Shown piece after piece: positions 48,457 through 61,047 of a stretch of 64,000 bases of DNA; the stretch's first letter is position 1, and every line of letters starts with the position of its first letter. The DNA lies in NCBI RefSeq assembly GCF_035222275.1, contig NC_085885.1, positions 1,302,001 to 1,366,000 on the forward strand. Direction: 5' to 3'. The translations under genes were made by a program, and so were the position numbers. This DNA is from Podospora bellae-mahoneyi (lineage: Eukaryota; Ascomycota; Sordariomycetes; Sordariales; Podosporaceae). The notes beneath the pieces were generated by a model. It was not told the DNA's origin and did no database searches. It saw only the letters and a list, made by a program, of their open reading frames with translations.

Positions 48457-50497
48457 ATGGCCAGCCATCATCAGTCACCAACAAAGCAGCACACAATGAG
48501 GACGAGACGACGCAACAGCATGGCCGGCAGCGAGAGATCAGTCGGCTCCAAGAAGCCACTTCCACCATATCCATCAAGACAGCTCACCATTCTCGGTAGG
48601 TTCTCGACTACCCAACTCTGCTATTGTCAGTCAGTTCAGTCTTGTCTAACAGGTTGCAGCTCTTTGCCGGATATGCGAACCCATCGCCTTTATGTCCATC
48701 TTTCCATACATTTGGCATATGGTGAGAGACTTCAAGATCACAGAGGATGAGAGCCAGATATCCTTCTATGCTGGCATGGTGACCTCGGCCTTCACCTTCG
48801 CCGAGTTTTCCACCAGCTTCATCTGGGGAAGATTGAGTGACAAGATTGGGCGCAAGCCTGTCTTGTTGATGGGAATGACTGGAACCGGTATCAGCGTGAT
48901 CATGTTTGGCTTTGCGCCGAATCTTTGGGTTGCCCTCGGTGCTCGAGCACTCGGTGGCTTTTTGAACGGGTGAGTCCTCCTAGGCAAGCGGTTCTGAGGG
49001 CTCCCAGGCTAACGGAAACAGAAATATCGGAGTTTTGCAAACTACTGTCGCAGAATTGGTCACGGTCAAAGCACATCAACGTAGGCTGTTTTCTTGGCAC
49101 ACTTTCATGAGGCGAAGTACTGACTGAGTAAATACAGCCAAAGCATATACGGTGATGCCGTTGGTATGGTGCATAGGGTGCGTAAAAATGTCATATCACC
49201 CATGGGATGAAGGGAACCGGATGGACTGACCTAGCTACAGATCTATCGTTGGGCCTATGATCGGAGGCTGGCTCGCAAAGCCCGTTGAGGGCTTCCCAGG
49301 TTGCTTCTCGCGTGACGGTATTTTCGGCACATTCCCCTACCTGCTTCCCAACCTCTTCAGCGCCATCTGCGTCTTTATCGGTGTGATCGTCGGCCTCTTG
49401 TTTCTCGAAGAGACACACGCTGAAAGGAAGCACCGGCATGATCCCGGTATCGAACTGGGCCGATCTTTGATGTCGCGGATCTGGGGGTCCGAAAAGGTGG
49501 AAGAGAACAAGGGGAAGCTGCCGGCCAAAGCCGTCACAGAAGAGGAGCGACCTCTGTTGTCGGAAAACGACGAGCTGCTGCCCGGTTATCGAACGGGCTC
49601 TGCACGATCGTCGTCGTCTCCAGACACTGTTTCGGAGGAAACACTCGATCTTGAGGAGGGAGGGGGCCTTGAGCTGGCAGAGGCCGAGAGGGCACCTGCA
49701 GGCAAGGTTTTCTCCCGAGCCGTGATCATGGTGATCATCTCTTACGGTATTCTTGCCTTGTATGTTCCTCGCGCGTGGAAAAGTGACGACACGATGCTGA
49801 CATTGCTTCTAGTCACACAATGGCCTTTGACTCACTCCTGCCGGTTTTCCTCAGCACCAGCCCACCTGCGACCGAAATCCCAGCAAAACTACCATTCAAG
49901 TTTGCTGACGGTTTCGGCTGGGACACCCAAACGATTGGCTTTATCCTCTCGGTTCAAGGCGTGTACTCACTGGCATCAACAAGGCTTCTCTTTCCGTTTG
50001 TTGCCAACAAGATCGGAGCGCTTCGACTGTTCAAGATCATGTCTGTCTTATACCCGCTCCTCTACCTTTTTACGCCATACATTGTCCTTCTCCCCGACAG
50101 CCTTCGCAAGCTTAGCGTGTACGGCATCGTTGTCTGGAAGATGACGTTTTCAACTCTGGCATATCCGAGCAATGCCATCCTCCTCGCCAACTCGGCCCCG
50201 ACGACACTGACTTTGGGAAGCATCAACGGCGCGGCCGCCATGACAGCAAGCTTGTGCCGAGCACTCGGACCGATAATATCAGGATTCTTCTATACGCAAG
50301 GTATGGAAAGCGGTTACTCTGGTCTGTCGTGGTGGGTTGCCGGGCTGGTTGCCGTCATGGGCGCTTGGGTTGGCCTCCAAATCACCGAGCCCAAGGGACG
50401 GATGGATGAGAAGGAGGACATGGACGAGACGACCAAGGATGAACCAAGGACGACAACCACACCAAACAACGACGATCGCACAAGGCCTTCGCCATAG
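48457..50497 (+). CDS. MFS transporter, ZIFL/YCR023C-like
   Basis: 583 aa in six exons: 48457-48595, 48660-48969, 49022-49080, 49138-49177, 49241-49759, 49813-50497. The first transmembrane segments are followed by the MFS signature GRLSDKIGRKPVLLMG between TM2 and TM3, and GARALGGFLNGN in TM4. A long hydrophilic loop (residues ~260-350, with LPGYRTGSARSSSS and an acidic run) separates the two six-helix halves. The C-terminal half ends with a charged cytosolic tail. Similar proteins, such as yeast YCR023C and plant ZIFL1, export small organic ions, but the substrate here is unknown. Start: the ATG at 48457 is the first in frame; ATGs at 48496 and 48520 are alternatives. Exons 3 and 4 are short (59 and 40 nt), and all junctions keep frame. 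Confidence 0.9.
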
Positions 50498-52204
50498 CGA
50501 CTTTGACGATTTTCTTCTCTTTTTTTTTTTTTCCTTTTTGTACACGAATACTATTTGTCGGGTGTCTCTGAAGTCTAGCGGGTGATTTTGCAGGAGATGC
50601 CTAGACGGCGTTTTGGGGCGGGTTTGTTATCAGAAAGTGACACTGAATTTCGGGGATAGACCATGATGAATTTTTTCTTTTTTTCTTTTTTTCTTTTAAC
50701 TTTTCAGACAAACCACTCTGTGCTGTGGGGGTACATTGCGAAGGGAGGGCGTAGGATTTTCTTTCTGCGGTGTCTTTTACTCAACGGGTCTACTATCGGG
50801 GATTACTTGGGGGCGAGGGCGGGTACAGGGGCATCAATCACTATCTGGGCAACTTTTTCCTCTCGGGCGGGCGAGATTATTTTTGTATTACAACATGGGT
50901 TACCATCAACACATGCCTTTTCTTGTAATATCAGGGCGTCTTTCTTGGATACCATGAGAAGATGGATCGGTTTTTTTACTCTTTTCTTTTTTCGATTTCT
51001 GGTGGGTTTGGTGTTTGGTTGCCACAGGATTGGCTGGGAGATTGGGGGGATTGGGGAGGTTTATTTAGGGGATTAGATATACCTATTAACCATGGGTTGT
51101 TTGGGATATTATGACTTTGAGATTTGAAATACAAAGATATTTATCTCAGCAATTGGGATGGGTTTGAGCAGAGTTCAATGGTTCAGCAGAGGAATGGCTT
51201 CGTGATATGGGTGGTTTGCCGAGGCTCCCAGGGTCGAGGCTTGGTGATAAGCTTGACAGCCTTGTTGGGAGGGGCGGTACGAGGGGAGAAAGAGAAAGTT
51301 TGGATGCAAGGTCATACCTGGTGAATGTGAATTGGGAGTTAGCTAGTATTGTGGCATCACCACTAACAACACCAGTGGACCTCATCTTTTGACTTGATAA
51401 ATTTCCCGCAATTGTGAAACCTGAAAAAAAAACCTAAACTCGAGAGTTGGAAAGTTGAAGGATTGTGGTTGGGGGGATGGGAAAGTGGGGGGTTTTCTGG
51501 GCGATTACTCGAAAGAGCGAGTTCTGGCTGGTGATTCGTTGAATGATTGTGCTTATCAGCAACCGCCAACGGTTGGGCAAGTGCGGTGGGACTTTTTATT
51601 TTTATTTTTTTACTGAGTGTGTATGTAACGGGTGGTTTTGAGGTGTGTGTGTATTTCACGCAGGACGGTCACCCTGTCTTTCTCCGCTCCGTACTTTTTC
51701 TTTTCTCTCTTGAGGAAAAACAGAGGAGGGGATTGACTGAGTTCACCGAACTTGCTGACCGAACGGTGGTCATTTTTTATTGCTGTTGTTGCCAGAAGCT
51801 ATCGCAACTACCGACGCCGTCGCAGGGAACGCGTTAGATCCACCGGCCACCAATTGCAAGGCTGGATATTATCTTTCAGAACCCCACACTTTTTTGAAGC
51901 TTCCGCAGCAGCCCATGTACCGATTGAGTTGTCAGTTAGCAAGCAGCTGATCGGTTTCCACCCCTCCGCTGCTGCCCCGGTGTCGCTGTCGTCGTCGAAA
52001 CAAAACAATTCAACCAACTTCTTCTTTTTGCGATCTCCAATTTTGGGTTCCCTCCCCCTTTCCCACCGAAGTCACCCCGAGGACCTAAGAAAATATTGAC
52101 GATTCAATGGGGCAGATGCACGGTGTAAGGAAGAGGTTAGAATAGAGAGCAAAAGCTGCCAGAGACGGGACGGGCAGGCCGAACAGGGAAACCTTTCCAA
52201 CCAT

Positions 52205-52276
<72 letters not shown>

Positions 52277-52609
52277 AAGTCAATTGTCCCCACCATTATA
52301 CCGTACGATACCATATCGATTAAACGAACGAACGAACGAGCTTCTTCCTGTCGCAGCGCGCGCGCGCGATACCTGTCTGTCTACTAGCAACCAGACTCTC
52401 CAACTGACTCGGGTTGTTTCCTCTCTGCTTGTCTCCCCCGCCTTTCTCATCGGAACTTTGTGTCGCATAGTACCGAGCGCGCTCTGTTAGTTGTCTCGGG
52501 CCTTTCCCGCGCCCTGACCAGAGACACCACCCGAGCGTCCGTCCGCCTTGCCGCCCCGTCCGACCAACCGAACTGGCTCGGCGCGCAAAAAACCACCACA
52601 CCACCCACC
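50498..52609. other. Intergenic region MFS gene to UaY/PPR1-like regulator
   Basis: About 2.1 kb. The first part is T-rich (several T10+ runs near 50520 and 50670) and holds the MFS 3' end. The last 500 bp are C/T-rich with a GA microsatellite, as in a fungal promoter and 5' leader. No gene is supported. Confidence 0.45.
52214..52273 (+). repeat. (AG)30 microsatellite in regulator leader
   Basis: Sixty bases of uninterrupted AG repeat, about 335 bp upstream of the regulator's ATG, probably in its promoter or 5' UTR. GA tracts can be GAGA-type factor or nucleosome-excluding sites; here the effect is unknown. Confidence 0.95.
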
Positions 52610-55600
52610 ATGCCAGCACCGGCCACCTCGTCTCATGCACCCCCCTCCCCCGACATCCAACACCCCTCCAAACGAATGCGCCAGTCTAGTCCCGGCCCCG
52701 ACAAAGACTCACCTGCTTCGTTATCCCTCTCCGCGGGCGCGAACTCGCCTCTGGCAACACCGACGCATGAGCACCCCCCTTCTGCTGCTGGTGGGCTGGA
52801 CGGCTCGGCCAAAGTGGGACAGTCGTCCAGTTTCAGGAATGTCTCTGCGTGTAATCGGTGTCGGCTGAGGAAGAATAGGTGTGATCAGAAGCTGCCCAGC
52901 TGTGCCAGTTGTGAGAAGGCGGGTGTGGCTTGTGTGGGGTATGATCCGATCACGAAGAGGGAGATACCGAGGAGTTATATCTTTTATTTGGAGAAGAGGG
53001 TGGAGCAGTTGGAGGGGATATTGAGGGAAAAGGGGGTTGGGTTTCCGAGGGCCGAGGAGCTGGAGTGGTGTAGCAAGGTTGGGGGGGCCAATGGGGGAGT
53101 GAGAGGGGAGGTTGAACAGATGGAAGATGGGGGGCAGATAGCAGCAAGAGAGGGAGGGGGTAATGGGGAGGATGAGGGCGGGGTTGTGGCGAGGAGGGAG
53201 ACGGTGAGGAGAGGAGCAGATAAAGGGCAGGGGAGGCATCTGGGCTCTACCACGGGGATATCGTTTGCGAGGGTTGTTTTTGCGGCGGTGCAGAGCTCCG
53301 TGTCGGATCAGAGGTCGAACTCGGATAAGGGAGGGATAAGACCGTATAGACCGCCGGCAGGGGGGGTGAATAATGGGACCACGACGAGTATGAGGGATTC
53401 GTTTTTTGGTTTGCACACCAAGCCTACGATACATCCTGCGACGTTTCCGAGTAAGGAGTTGGGGTTGAAGCTGATAAACCTGTATTTTGAGCATGCGAAC
53501 CCTCAGATGCCGGTGGTGCATAGGGTGGATTTTATGCAGATGTTTGACCAGGCTTATGCAGAGGGGGCGGAGAGGGTGAGGGGGCCGAGGGAGCTGTATT
53601 GTTTGAATATGGTGTTCGCGATCGGGGCGGGAATTATACTGGCGGAGAGCAAGGGGGATCAGGGGACGAAACAGTGCCAGCCGGAGGAGTACCATGCGAG
53701 TGCGATTGTGCATTTGGAGGCGTGTTTGGGAAGTGGGGGTGGGTTGGAAGAACTACAGGCTGTGTTGCTGCTGGCGAACTTTGCGCTGCTGAGGCCAGTG
53801 CCGCCGGGGTTGTGGTATATTATTGGCGTGGCGGTGAGGTTGGCGGTGGATTTGGGGCTGCATTATGAAGATGGGAAGGATGTGGATGCTGGACTTGGTG
53901 ATGAACAGCAAAGGGAGAATGCGGCGAGTGAGAGGGGGAGGAGGGAGTATACGAGGGATATGAGGAGAAGATTGTGGTGGTGTACGTATTCGTTTGATCG
54001 GCTGGTCAGTGTTTGTGTGGGGAGGCCGTTTGGGATTTCGGATCAGGTTATCACGACCGAGTTCCCTTCCTTGCTGGACGACAAGTACATCACGCCAAAC
54101 GGGTTTCTGGAAGCGCCACCGAATGCGCCGACCTATAAGCTGGTTGCTCATCACTATTTCAGGCTAAGGTTGCTACAGTCTGAGATCTCACAGGTATTAC
54201 AGTATCAGCAGGCGAGGGTTGCGAGGGATTTTGGGCAGAATCAGAAGAACCCCCATATGCACACTTCGCTACCGTCGCCGTTCCTGTCGAGGTTTGACTC
54301 GTTCAGGTCCTGGAGGATCAATATCGATAAGAGGTTGTATGAGTGGAAGATGACAGCACCAAAGAAGCAAGATACAGGTGTGGCCTTCTTGACGGACTTT
54401 TTGGACCTCAACTACTGGCAGGCTATTATCATGTTGTATCGTCAGAGTTTGAGTGTGCCCGAGATGTTCGAGGGCGAGTATCACACTGCCAAGGAAGTGG
54501 AAAGCCCATCTGTCTACAGCGTGGAGCTTCGCGAAGATGAAGATCGTGTGTATCTCAAGGTGGCGGAGGCGGGCCAGAAGATTCTGAGGCTATACAGGCA
54601 GCTTCATCTGGCTGGGCTGGTCAACCATACATATCTGACGACGCACCATCTGTTTGTTGCTGGAATTTCGTATCTTTACGCGATTTGGCACTCGCCCATT
54701 GTTAGAAGTCGACTGGTAAGATTCCCCTAACTACCACGTTATCGCCCCTCGACTAACCCATAAGAACAGTCCATGGACGAAGTAGACTTCACCATCCTCG
54801 CCGCCACATCAGTCTTCACCGACTTGATGGACAAGTGCCCCCCAGCCGAAGCTTGCCGCGACGCCTTTGACCGCACGGTGAAAGCAACGCTCAAGATGGT
54901 AAACGCCCGAGGTGGCTTCGGCCAGAAACACCCCCCACCAGCTCCACCAGCAGGAGCTTCTTCGACCACCTCTAGAAACAATGATCATCATAGAATGGAC
55001 TGGTCATCCAGATCAGACACTGCTTCTCTGTCGAGCAGTTCTCACCATCAACACCACCACCACAGACAACCCCGCCCTGCACCGCCACATCGTACCTCGA
55101 GTTCGATCGACCAAATATCCGATATCAAGTCGGAGGCGTATTCCACCACCCCATCACAATTCTCCGCCTTCAAAAATCAATACCGACCCCAACTGAAGAC
55201 AGAAGGAGACGGCTTCTCCCTCATGCGCAACCTACCTGGTCCACCAAGGTCAAACGCCAGTTCTGTGAATGATGGGCCGTTGACGCCAGAAGCAGGTATG
55301 CCCTCTCCAGCTGGGGGACTGGCTTCGCCGGGAGGGGTAGGGGGGTTAGGGTCGCCGGTTATAAGTATGGGACCTCCTCAGCAGCAGCAACAAGGAGGGG
55401 GGATGTTTAGTCCGGGACTGTTGTCGTATAATGACTTGCGGGGGGTGGAGTTTTTGCAAGGTGGGCTTGGGGGTGTCGGTGGTGGTGCTGGTGGGCAGGA
55501 GGGGATGATGGATACGAATATGGATTTGGGGTTTGGGATGGGGTGGGATGGGGGGTTGGGGCAGCATGATTTCAGTGATGGGGCGGGGGGGCTGGATCTG

Positions 55601-55672
55601 TTTGATGGGTTTTTCTTTGGGGGGCAACAAGGATCTGGGGGGGTGGGAGGGGGTGTTGGGGGTGGGTTGTGA
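52610..55672 (+). CDS. Zn2Cys6 transcription factor, PPR1/UaY-like
   Basis: 1002 aa, two exons, 52610-54715 and 54770-55672. Residues 80-109 are a binuclear zinc cluster, CX2CX6CX6CX2CX6C, beginning ACNRCRLRKNRCDQKLPSC. The linker after it reads GYDPITKREIPRSYIFYLEKRVEQLE, with a short coiled coil. This PRSY..FLE pattern is that of PPR1 (pyrimidine genes) and UaY (purine use). The middle of the protein is a Fungal_trans domain: LYFEHANPQMPVVHRVDF, LWYIIGVAVRLAVDLGLHYE and RRRLWWCTYSFDRLVS. After the intron the motif DLMDKCPPAEACRDAFDRT is followed by a Gly/Met-rich, disordered activation-like tail. Purine catabolism is therefore a reasonable inference, not proof. Start: ATG in the context CCCACCATGC; upstream frame is open only from GTG. 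Confidence 0.9.
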
Positions 55673-56234
55673 AGAGAATGGTGTAGGGGGTTGTTTTCTT
55701 TTGTTGTTGAAGCGAGGAAGAGTGTTGACTTGGAAGTTGCAGGAAGAAGGGCACCAAAGGGATGGTGGTTATGGAGAATTAGCTTCGCTTGTGTTAAGAA
55801 AAGCGTGGCATTGCAAAGAGAAGGAAAGTTTTCAGTTGTTATTTATCAAAAAGACTTTTGCTGGAAGGGAAATAGGAATGGGGAATCTGGCTCATCGGTC
55901 GGTCGGTGGTGGACATGGCAAGGATGATTTTTAGAATCTCGGGTGTGGGAAATTTGACGAAATTCCAACTTTGCACAGCAGTTGTACTTTTTACTTGTCT
56001 CGTTGCTTTTGTTTTTTCTTTTTCTTCTTTTTTCACAGTTCATTTCTTTTCAATTGTATTGTAAATAGTTGTAGTGGTGTGGTATATACCCAATTCCCTT
56101 TTTTATCATGCCAAACGAAAAACAACAGCCTTGGTATCTAACGCCTTGAACTCCCTCCCTGCCTGCTTTATGCAAGCTTTATCCCCTCGATCATAACCCA
56201 AATTATTGACTTTTATGCACACCCCTTCTCTTCA
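55673..56234. other. Convergent interval regulator / phosphate transporter
   Basis: Holds two 3' ends; T-rich near 56010-56045. No gene is supported. Confidence 0.45.
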
Positions 56235-58071
56235 CTAGGCATGCTGCCTGATCTGATCATCACTCCCACCCCCCCCATTCGCCCCCCTCACAGCCGGCAC
56301 CTCACCCTCGGCCTTGTTGTCAGTGCTAGAGGCAGTCTCCTCATCAGACATATCATACTCCCCCGCCAACTCCTCCAGCGTCTTCCTCTTGGTCTCGACA
56401 ATCATAGCCGTAGTCCCCAGACCGAGCAGCATGAACAAGGCGTAAATTTCCAAAACGTGATCCATCCAGGGGTTAGGGTTACCAGGCGTGGCGCCCCTTG
56501 TCCTCAAAGGAGCAATCGCACTGCTACCGATAATCGAGCCAATCTTGCCCATCGCGGCACTGATACCATGCGACGTAGACCGGTACCTCGTAGGGAAGCA
56601 CTCCCCTGGCACGATGAAAGTAGTCGCGTTGGGACCAAAGTTGAAGAAGAACTGCGCGAGGACAAAGATAGCTAGGAGACCCTTGGGGGAGAGCTTATCG
56701 TACGCGAAGCCCATTACGACGAAGAGGACAGTGAGGATACCGAAACCCATGAACTGAATGGGCTTGCGACCGATGGTGTCAACGGTGAAGACGGTAACCC
56801 AGTAACCCGGTACGGCACCGGCAAGGACAATGATCATGTTTCCTATGGCGGTGTTGTAGAGGATCTCGTAGGTGTTTTTCGCGTTGTTGGTCGAGTACCC
56901 GATCACATCCAAAATGGTGGCATTGTTCAGACTGACGCCGTAGTAGGCGATGTCGAGGAAGCACCATGACAGAGCCGTACCAGCCAAAAGCATGGCATTC
57001 TTGCGCTTGGAGTAGTGACGGAAGAAGTCAGACCAGGATGCCTTGGGGATTTCGAGCTTGTTTTGGGCGGTTTGCTGGGTGATGGCCTGGGCGACGGTAT
57101 CTGGCTTGCCCTCGGTCTCACCCTTGAGATAGGCTTCCGCGTCGGCGGAGGCTTTCTCCACGTCCATTTGCACGTCAAAGGTGTAGCGGGGGGTTTCGGG
57201 GATGGTGAGGCGGTAGTAGAGTGCGATGCAACCGGGCACGGCACCGAAGCCGATGAGGATACGCCACATTTGGTCGACGGCCACGCCGCAGTCGCCGGTG
57301 CAGGTTGCGAGGGTGGGGGCTGGTTCGAGGGATTTCTTGAAGCCGAGGGTGATGAAGAGCATGACGAAGGCGGCGCCGAGCTGGCCGAGACCTTGCATGG
57401 CGAAGACGGCGCCCATCATGGCACCGCGCCATTTGGTGGTGGCAAACTCTGAGGTGATGATGCTGGAGAGGGGGTAGTCACCCCCGATACCGACGCCCTA
57501 GGGTGGGAGGTTAGATAAGGGGCTGGTTAGGGGGGTTGATGTAGGGGAACATACTTGAAGGATACGCCAAAAGATGATGACGCCGACGATGTTCATTGAA
57601 GGCGACGACGAGGTCAAGGCTTGGGCGAGGGTGGCGATGATGATAAGGATCAACTCGAGACCGTACATTTGCTTGCGACCGACGATATCGGCGAGGGTAC
57701 CGAAGCCGACTTGACCGATGACAGTACCGGCCGATGTCGCCATCTTGATAGCCGTGTCGGAAGTGGTGGGCATCTTGCCAACGCCGGGATAGTAGACAAT
57801 GCCAAGCATCAGGGTGAGGAGGGAGACGGTAAAAATGTCATATCTAGAGCCAGGTCAGTGGGTTTTCCGAGGTATTATTCAGTATGTCAACTTACGAATC
57901 GGTAAAGAAACCAACCCCAGCAACAAGAATAGCTCTGATATGGTACCATCCGAAGGGAGCTCTGTCTACTTCGGCGAGGGCAAGACGCCTGCGTTCGTTG
58001 ACATCCTTGATGTGGAGGAAGTCATTGTTGAAGTTGTGGTAGGCATTGTTGCCTCCGGCAGTTTTGGTCAT
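56235..58071 (-). CDS. pho84: High-affinity phosphate:H+ symporter, PHO84 type
   Basis: 575 aa, minus strand, exons 58071-57896, 57843-57555 and 57497-56235. It is an MFS protein with twelve predicted transmembrane segments. The family signature GVGIGGDYPLSSIITSEFA follows the second intron; GTLADIVGRKQMYG is the TM2-TM3 MFS motif, and TIGRKPIQFMGFG its second-half counterpart. The N-terminus (NNAYHNFNNDFLHIKDVNERRRLALAEVDRAPFG) and the length match PHO84 (587 aa in yeast) and Neurospora PHO-5. It is expected at the plasma membrane importing phosphate with protons, and is normally induced by phosphate starvation. No CACGTG box was seen in the upstream stretch I scanned. The tail ends in an acidic, Glu- and Asp-rich cytosolic segment. 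Intron junctions all restore family consensus. Confidence 0.95.
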
Positions 58072-59789
58072 GGTGACTGAGAGTAGTCGAGAATGACAAC
58101 CAAGTCCTTGGTGCTCTGAGAGGGAGTGGTGCTGACTGGAGAGAACAGAGAGACAGAGGACCAGAAATCAGGACGAGGGGGCAAAGGAAGAACTGGTTAT
58201 ATGCCCTACACGGGTCCAAGTGGGATGAACTAGCGATGTAGGCCGAATTCCGTAGGGTGCCATCGGATGTAGAATTCGACGGTCTAGTGCTGTACAGATT
58301 GTGTACCGCATGCAAGGAATGCCCCTCGGATGCAACTATCTATCCTGAGCTGACGAAGCCCCAGTTGTGGAGTTGTGCCCCCGCAACCTATATTACTCAG
58401 TGTTATCTGATGATCATCTGGATCATTGCGTCCAGCGGTGAAGTGGCCGAGAAACAGGTCAGAGACCAGTCTCGGAACTCCGTTGTCGGTTCATGCTGAT
58501 CAGATTCCTTGGGAGTAGGATGGGCATTCAGTTTTCATGATTGACTTTGATGAGGTGCGGCATATCATCACTCTTAGCGAGCAACATGGCTTCATACTGG
58601 TGTTCCAGCGCCGCATTCAGCGACGGGAAAGAAAAGCTTTCCGTGTCTTGGAAAATCCACAGAAAATATCGGGTTCCTCGGTCCTTCGTGGGGGGAAAAG
58701 TCGTCAGAGTGTCTCAAAGAAAAACCGAAGGGCAGCCGGAGAATTCGAGGTCGCCATCCCGTCGTCCAATCCCGACGCCGCTCATGTATCGAAAAGGGAA
58801 GGCGGCTTGATGACAGTCTGGGGACCTTCGTGTGGGATCTTGGGAGGCGGCAAGATCCGACAGGGGTCCTCCCCGCGAATGGCATGGGGGAGAGCAACAC
58901 GTTGTAAAATCCGGGGCTGTGGTTCGTCGAGAAGGTTTTTACTGGTCGACTCTGGGCGTTCTGGGCATTCGATGGGCGTTCTGGGCGTTCTGGGCAATGT
59001 GGAGGTTCGGGTGGACCGATTGAGTTTTCTGCCGAAAACCGTCTTTGTTTTCAACTTCAGACGTAGAATGGATGACGACCTTCATTGTCCTTTGTTCAAC
59101 CGGTGGCTATTTGCCAGCAGATGTTGCGTCGTGGGAAGCTGTAATATCGAATGAAATATCAACCACATCAACTCTGATAGCGCAGGGGTGAAGTTGGGAA
59201 GGCTGTGGGTGCAGGATAGATGAGTGTGGTTGGCTCTTATCGTGTGCCCTTCGGGGAGAACAAAAGCCAGCAGATGACAAAGTTCCATTCTGACGTCTAC
59301 CGTGAGGTTTGCTCTCAATATAGACCTATTGAATTATCAGGTAAATTCCCACTGCTTCCTCATGCTTTTCTCCGTCTTCTAGCACCCAATTCGGACATTA
59401 CAGACAAATCTTATGATAGCATCGAGGGATGTCAGATATTGGGACAGCTTCATGTGGTTGATCTGCCCTAACAAGCTTTACTTGGCCCTCACTTGGCTGT
59501 TGCTTGATCTGCTTGGCCATTGCTTGAACTTCTTGGCTGAGTTCTGCCGCCGTGGCGGTCGCACAGAGGTCTTGGAAGTTCTTGGGATGTCTGGGTTGAC
59601 GTGTCTTGGAAAGCTTGGCCATCAGAATGAGGAAAACAGTCGCGTGCTCACATACCTCATCAGTGGTAGTAATGGGTAAAGTACCCGCGAGTGGTGACGT
59701 CGTGTGGTGTTAGATTCCACCTGGTCATAAGGGGGCGTTGGCCGATTTTGCAAGCTTTTTTTTTTTGGCATTCTGGGTGCGGGCTTCTT
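58072..59789. other. Intergenic region HGH1 / phosphate transporter
   Basis: About 1.7 kb. It holds the transporter's promoter on the left and the HGH1 3' end on the right. A short repeat of TTCTGGGCG-like units lies at 58955-59000. A 205-codon ATG frame (58537-59154) runs across that repeat and lacks family features, so I leave it out. Confidence 0.4.
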
Positions 59790-61047
59790 TTAGATCTCAA
59801 CTATCCTGTTGTCGTCATCGTCCTCCTCCTCTATCGCCTTTTCAGCGCCTTGCTCAGCCTCGTCGGCCATAATGACGTTTACCAGCCGCTCACAAGCCTC
59901 GCGAACACCGTCGTCCTCAACCCGGAGATGGGTTTCGCGGATGACAGGATACACCTTCACATTTCTCATGAGATCCCGCCCTTCTCTTGTCGTGGTGAGG
60001 AGTGTTAATGTCTCGATATGTGTCTGGATATTGTTGTTGTCCGTGTCTCTTTGCTTGTCGGGTGGCAAGAGCTGCAGATCTGGCAGCATATCCAACATCT
60101 CGTCCTCGTCGTACTGCTCATTTCCAATGATGGGAAGAAGCAGATACGGCAGAATGTTGATCTGATCCTCATCCAAAAATTTAGGATGTGATGGCACGTC
60201 GAAGGCAACATTTTTGATGATGTTGGCTACACCCTTCCTCCTGATATCGGACTTGTGCTCGGTGAAAACCTTGATCTTGTTCAGGGGAAGGACACTGTCA
60301 TACTCCTGTTCAGATAGGAAAAATCGGCGAATCTCTTCGTGTTTCGAAAGATCAGCCAATGCATATGCAAGGTAGTCGTAATCAGCGTGCTTGTTGTAAG
60401 ACCCGTCGGCGCCCTTAACAAAGAGATCCATCAGTTGGTTGAGGACAAGCTCATCCGAGTGGAGGCTCTCAGGAGCAGGTTGTTTGCGGCTGATGATGTC
60501 CTTCAGTCCATCCCACTTTGTCATGTTGGCAAGCAACATAGCCAACAAATTTGCATTGGGCTCCTTTGGATCCTGAAGACGGAGTATGGTGATTAGCTAT
60601 GATTCTGAGAAAAAAGCATTCCATATGTAATACTCACGACCAGCAGGCCTAATGCAATTCCGAGGAACTTCTCATCTGATGCGACAAATTCCACAACACT
60701 AGCATCTGCTGTCAAGTTGATGAGAATGGTAAGGGCATGTTCGGCAATTTTCTACGTCATGGGTGAGCAAAACTGCCGTGGTTTGGATGCGTAAGTTAAA
60801 GGTCTTACAGGATGGTCTCGTATCAGAAACTTGAGGTGCTTGACGGGAGTGAGGTTCTCCCTCTTGAAAATGGAAGGATCTGAAACCGAATATGGCACCA
60901 GGTTCTCAATGGCTACCAACCGAATCTGCGGGTTCGGGTGGGCAATGAACCCTACGAGCTGGCAGACAAGATTTCATGTCAGTCATGTTTGAACGAGAAG
61001 CGGATATTAGAAGGAGTATTGATTACCTCTTCAAGTTCTGTGGGCAT
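59790..61047 (-). CDS. hgh1: HGH1-family protein (eEF2 folding co-chaperone)
   Basis: 355 aa, minus strand, exons 61047-61027, 60958-60809, 60751-60638 and 60572-59790. Two conserved HGH1 blocks are recognisable: the N-terminal armadillo-like part (LVGFIAHPNPQIRLVAIENL...KHLKFLIRDHP and ALTILINLTAD) and the C-terminal part (LANMTKWDGLK, RRKGVANIIKNVAFD, ILPYLLLPI, ETLTLLTTTREGRDLMR, YPVIRETHL). Yeast Hgh1 brings the TRiC chaperonin to elongation factor eEF2 and aids its folding. The first coding exon is only 21 nt (MPTELEE); it is supported because the next ones all join in frame and a GTAATC donor follows. The tail ends in a strongly acidic run. It shares its promoter with ENP1. Confidence 0.93.

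Noticed and set aside
52721-53713. 330-codon open frame antisense to the PPR1/UaY-like gene
   Set aside because: Rich in Arg, Pro and His with no domain; antisense shadow of a conserved gene.
58537-59154. 205-codon ATG frame between the phosphate transporter and HGH1
   Set aside because: No recognisable motif; it includes a GVLGVLG run produced by a short DNA repeat; no intron evidence. Could be reconsidered if transcripts exist.
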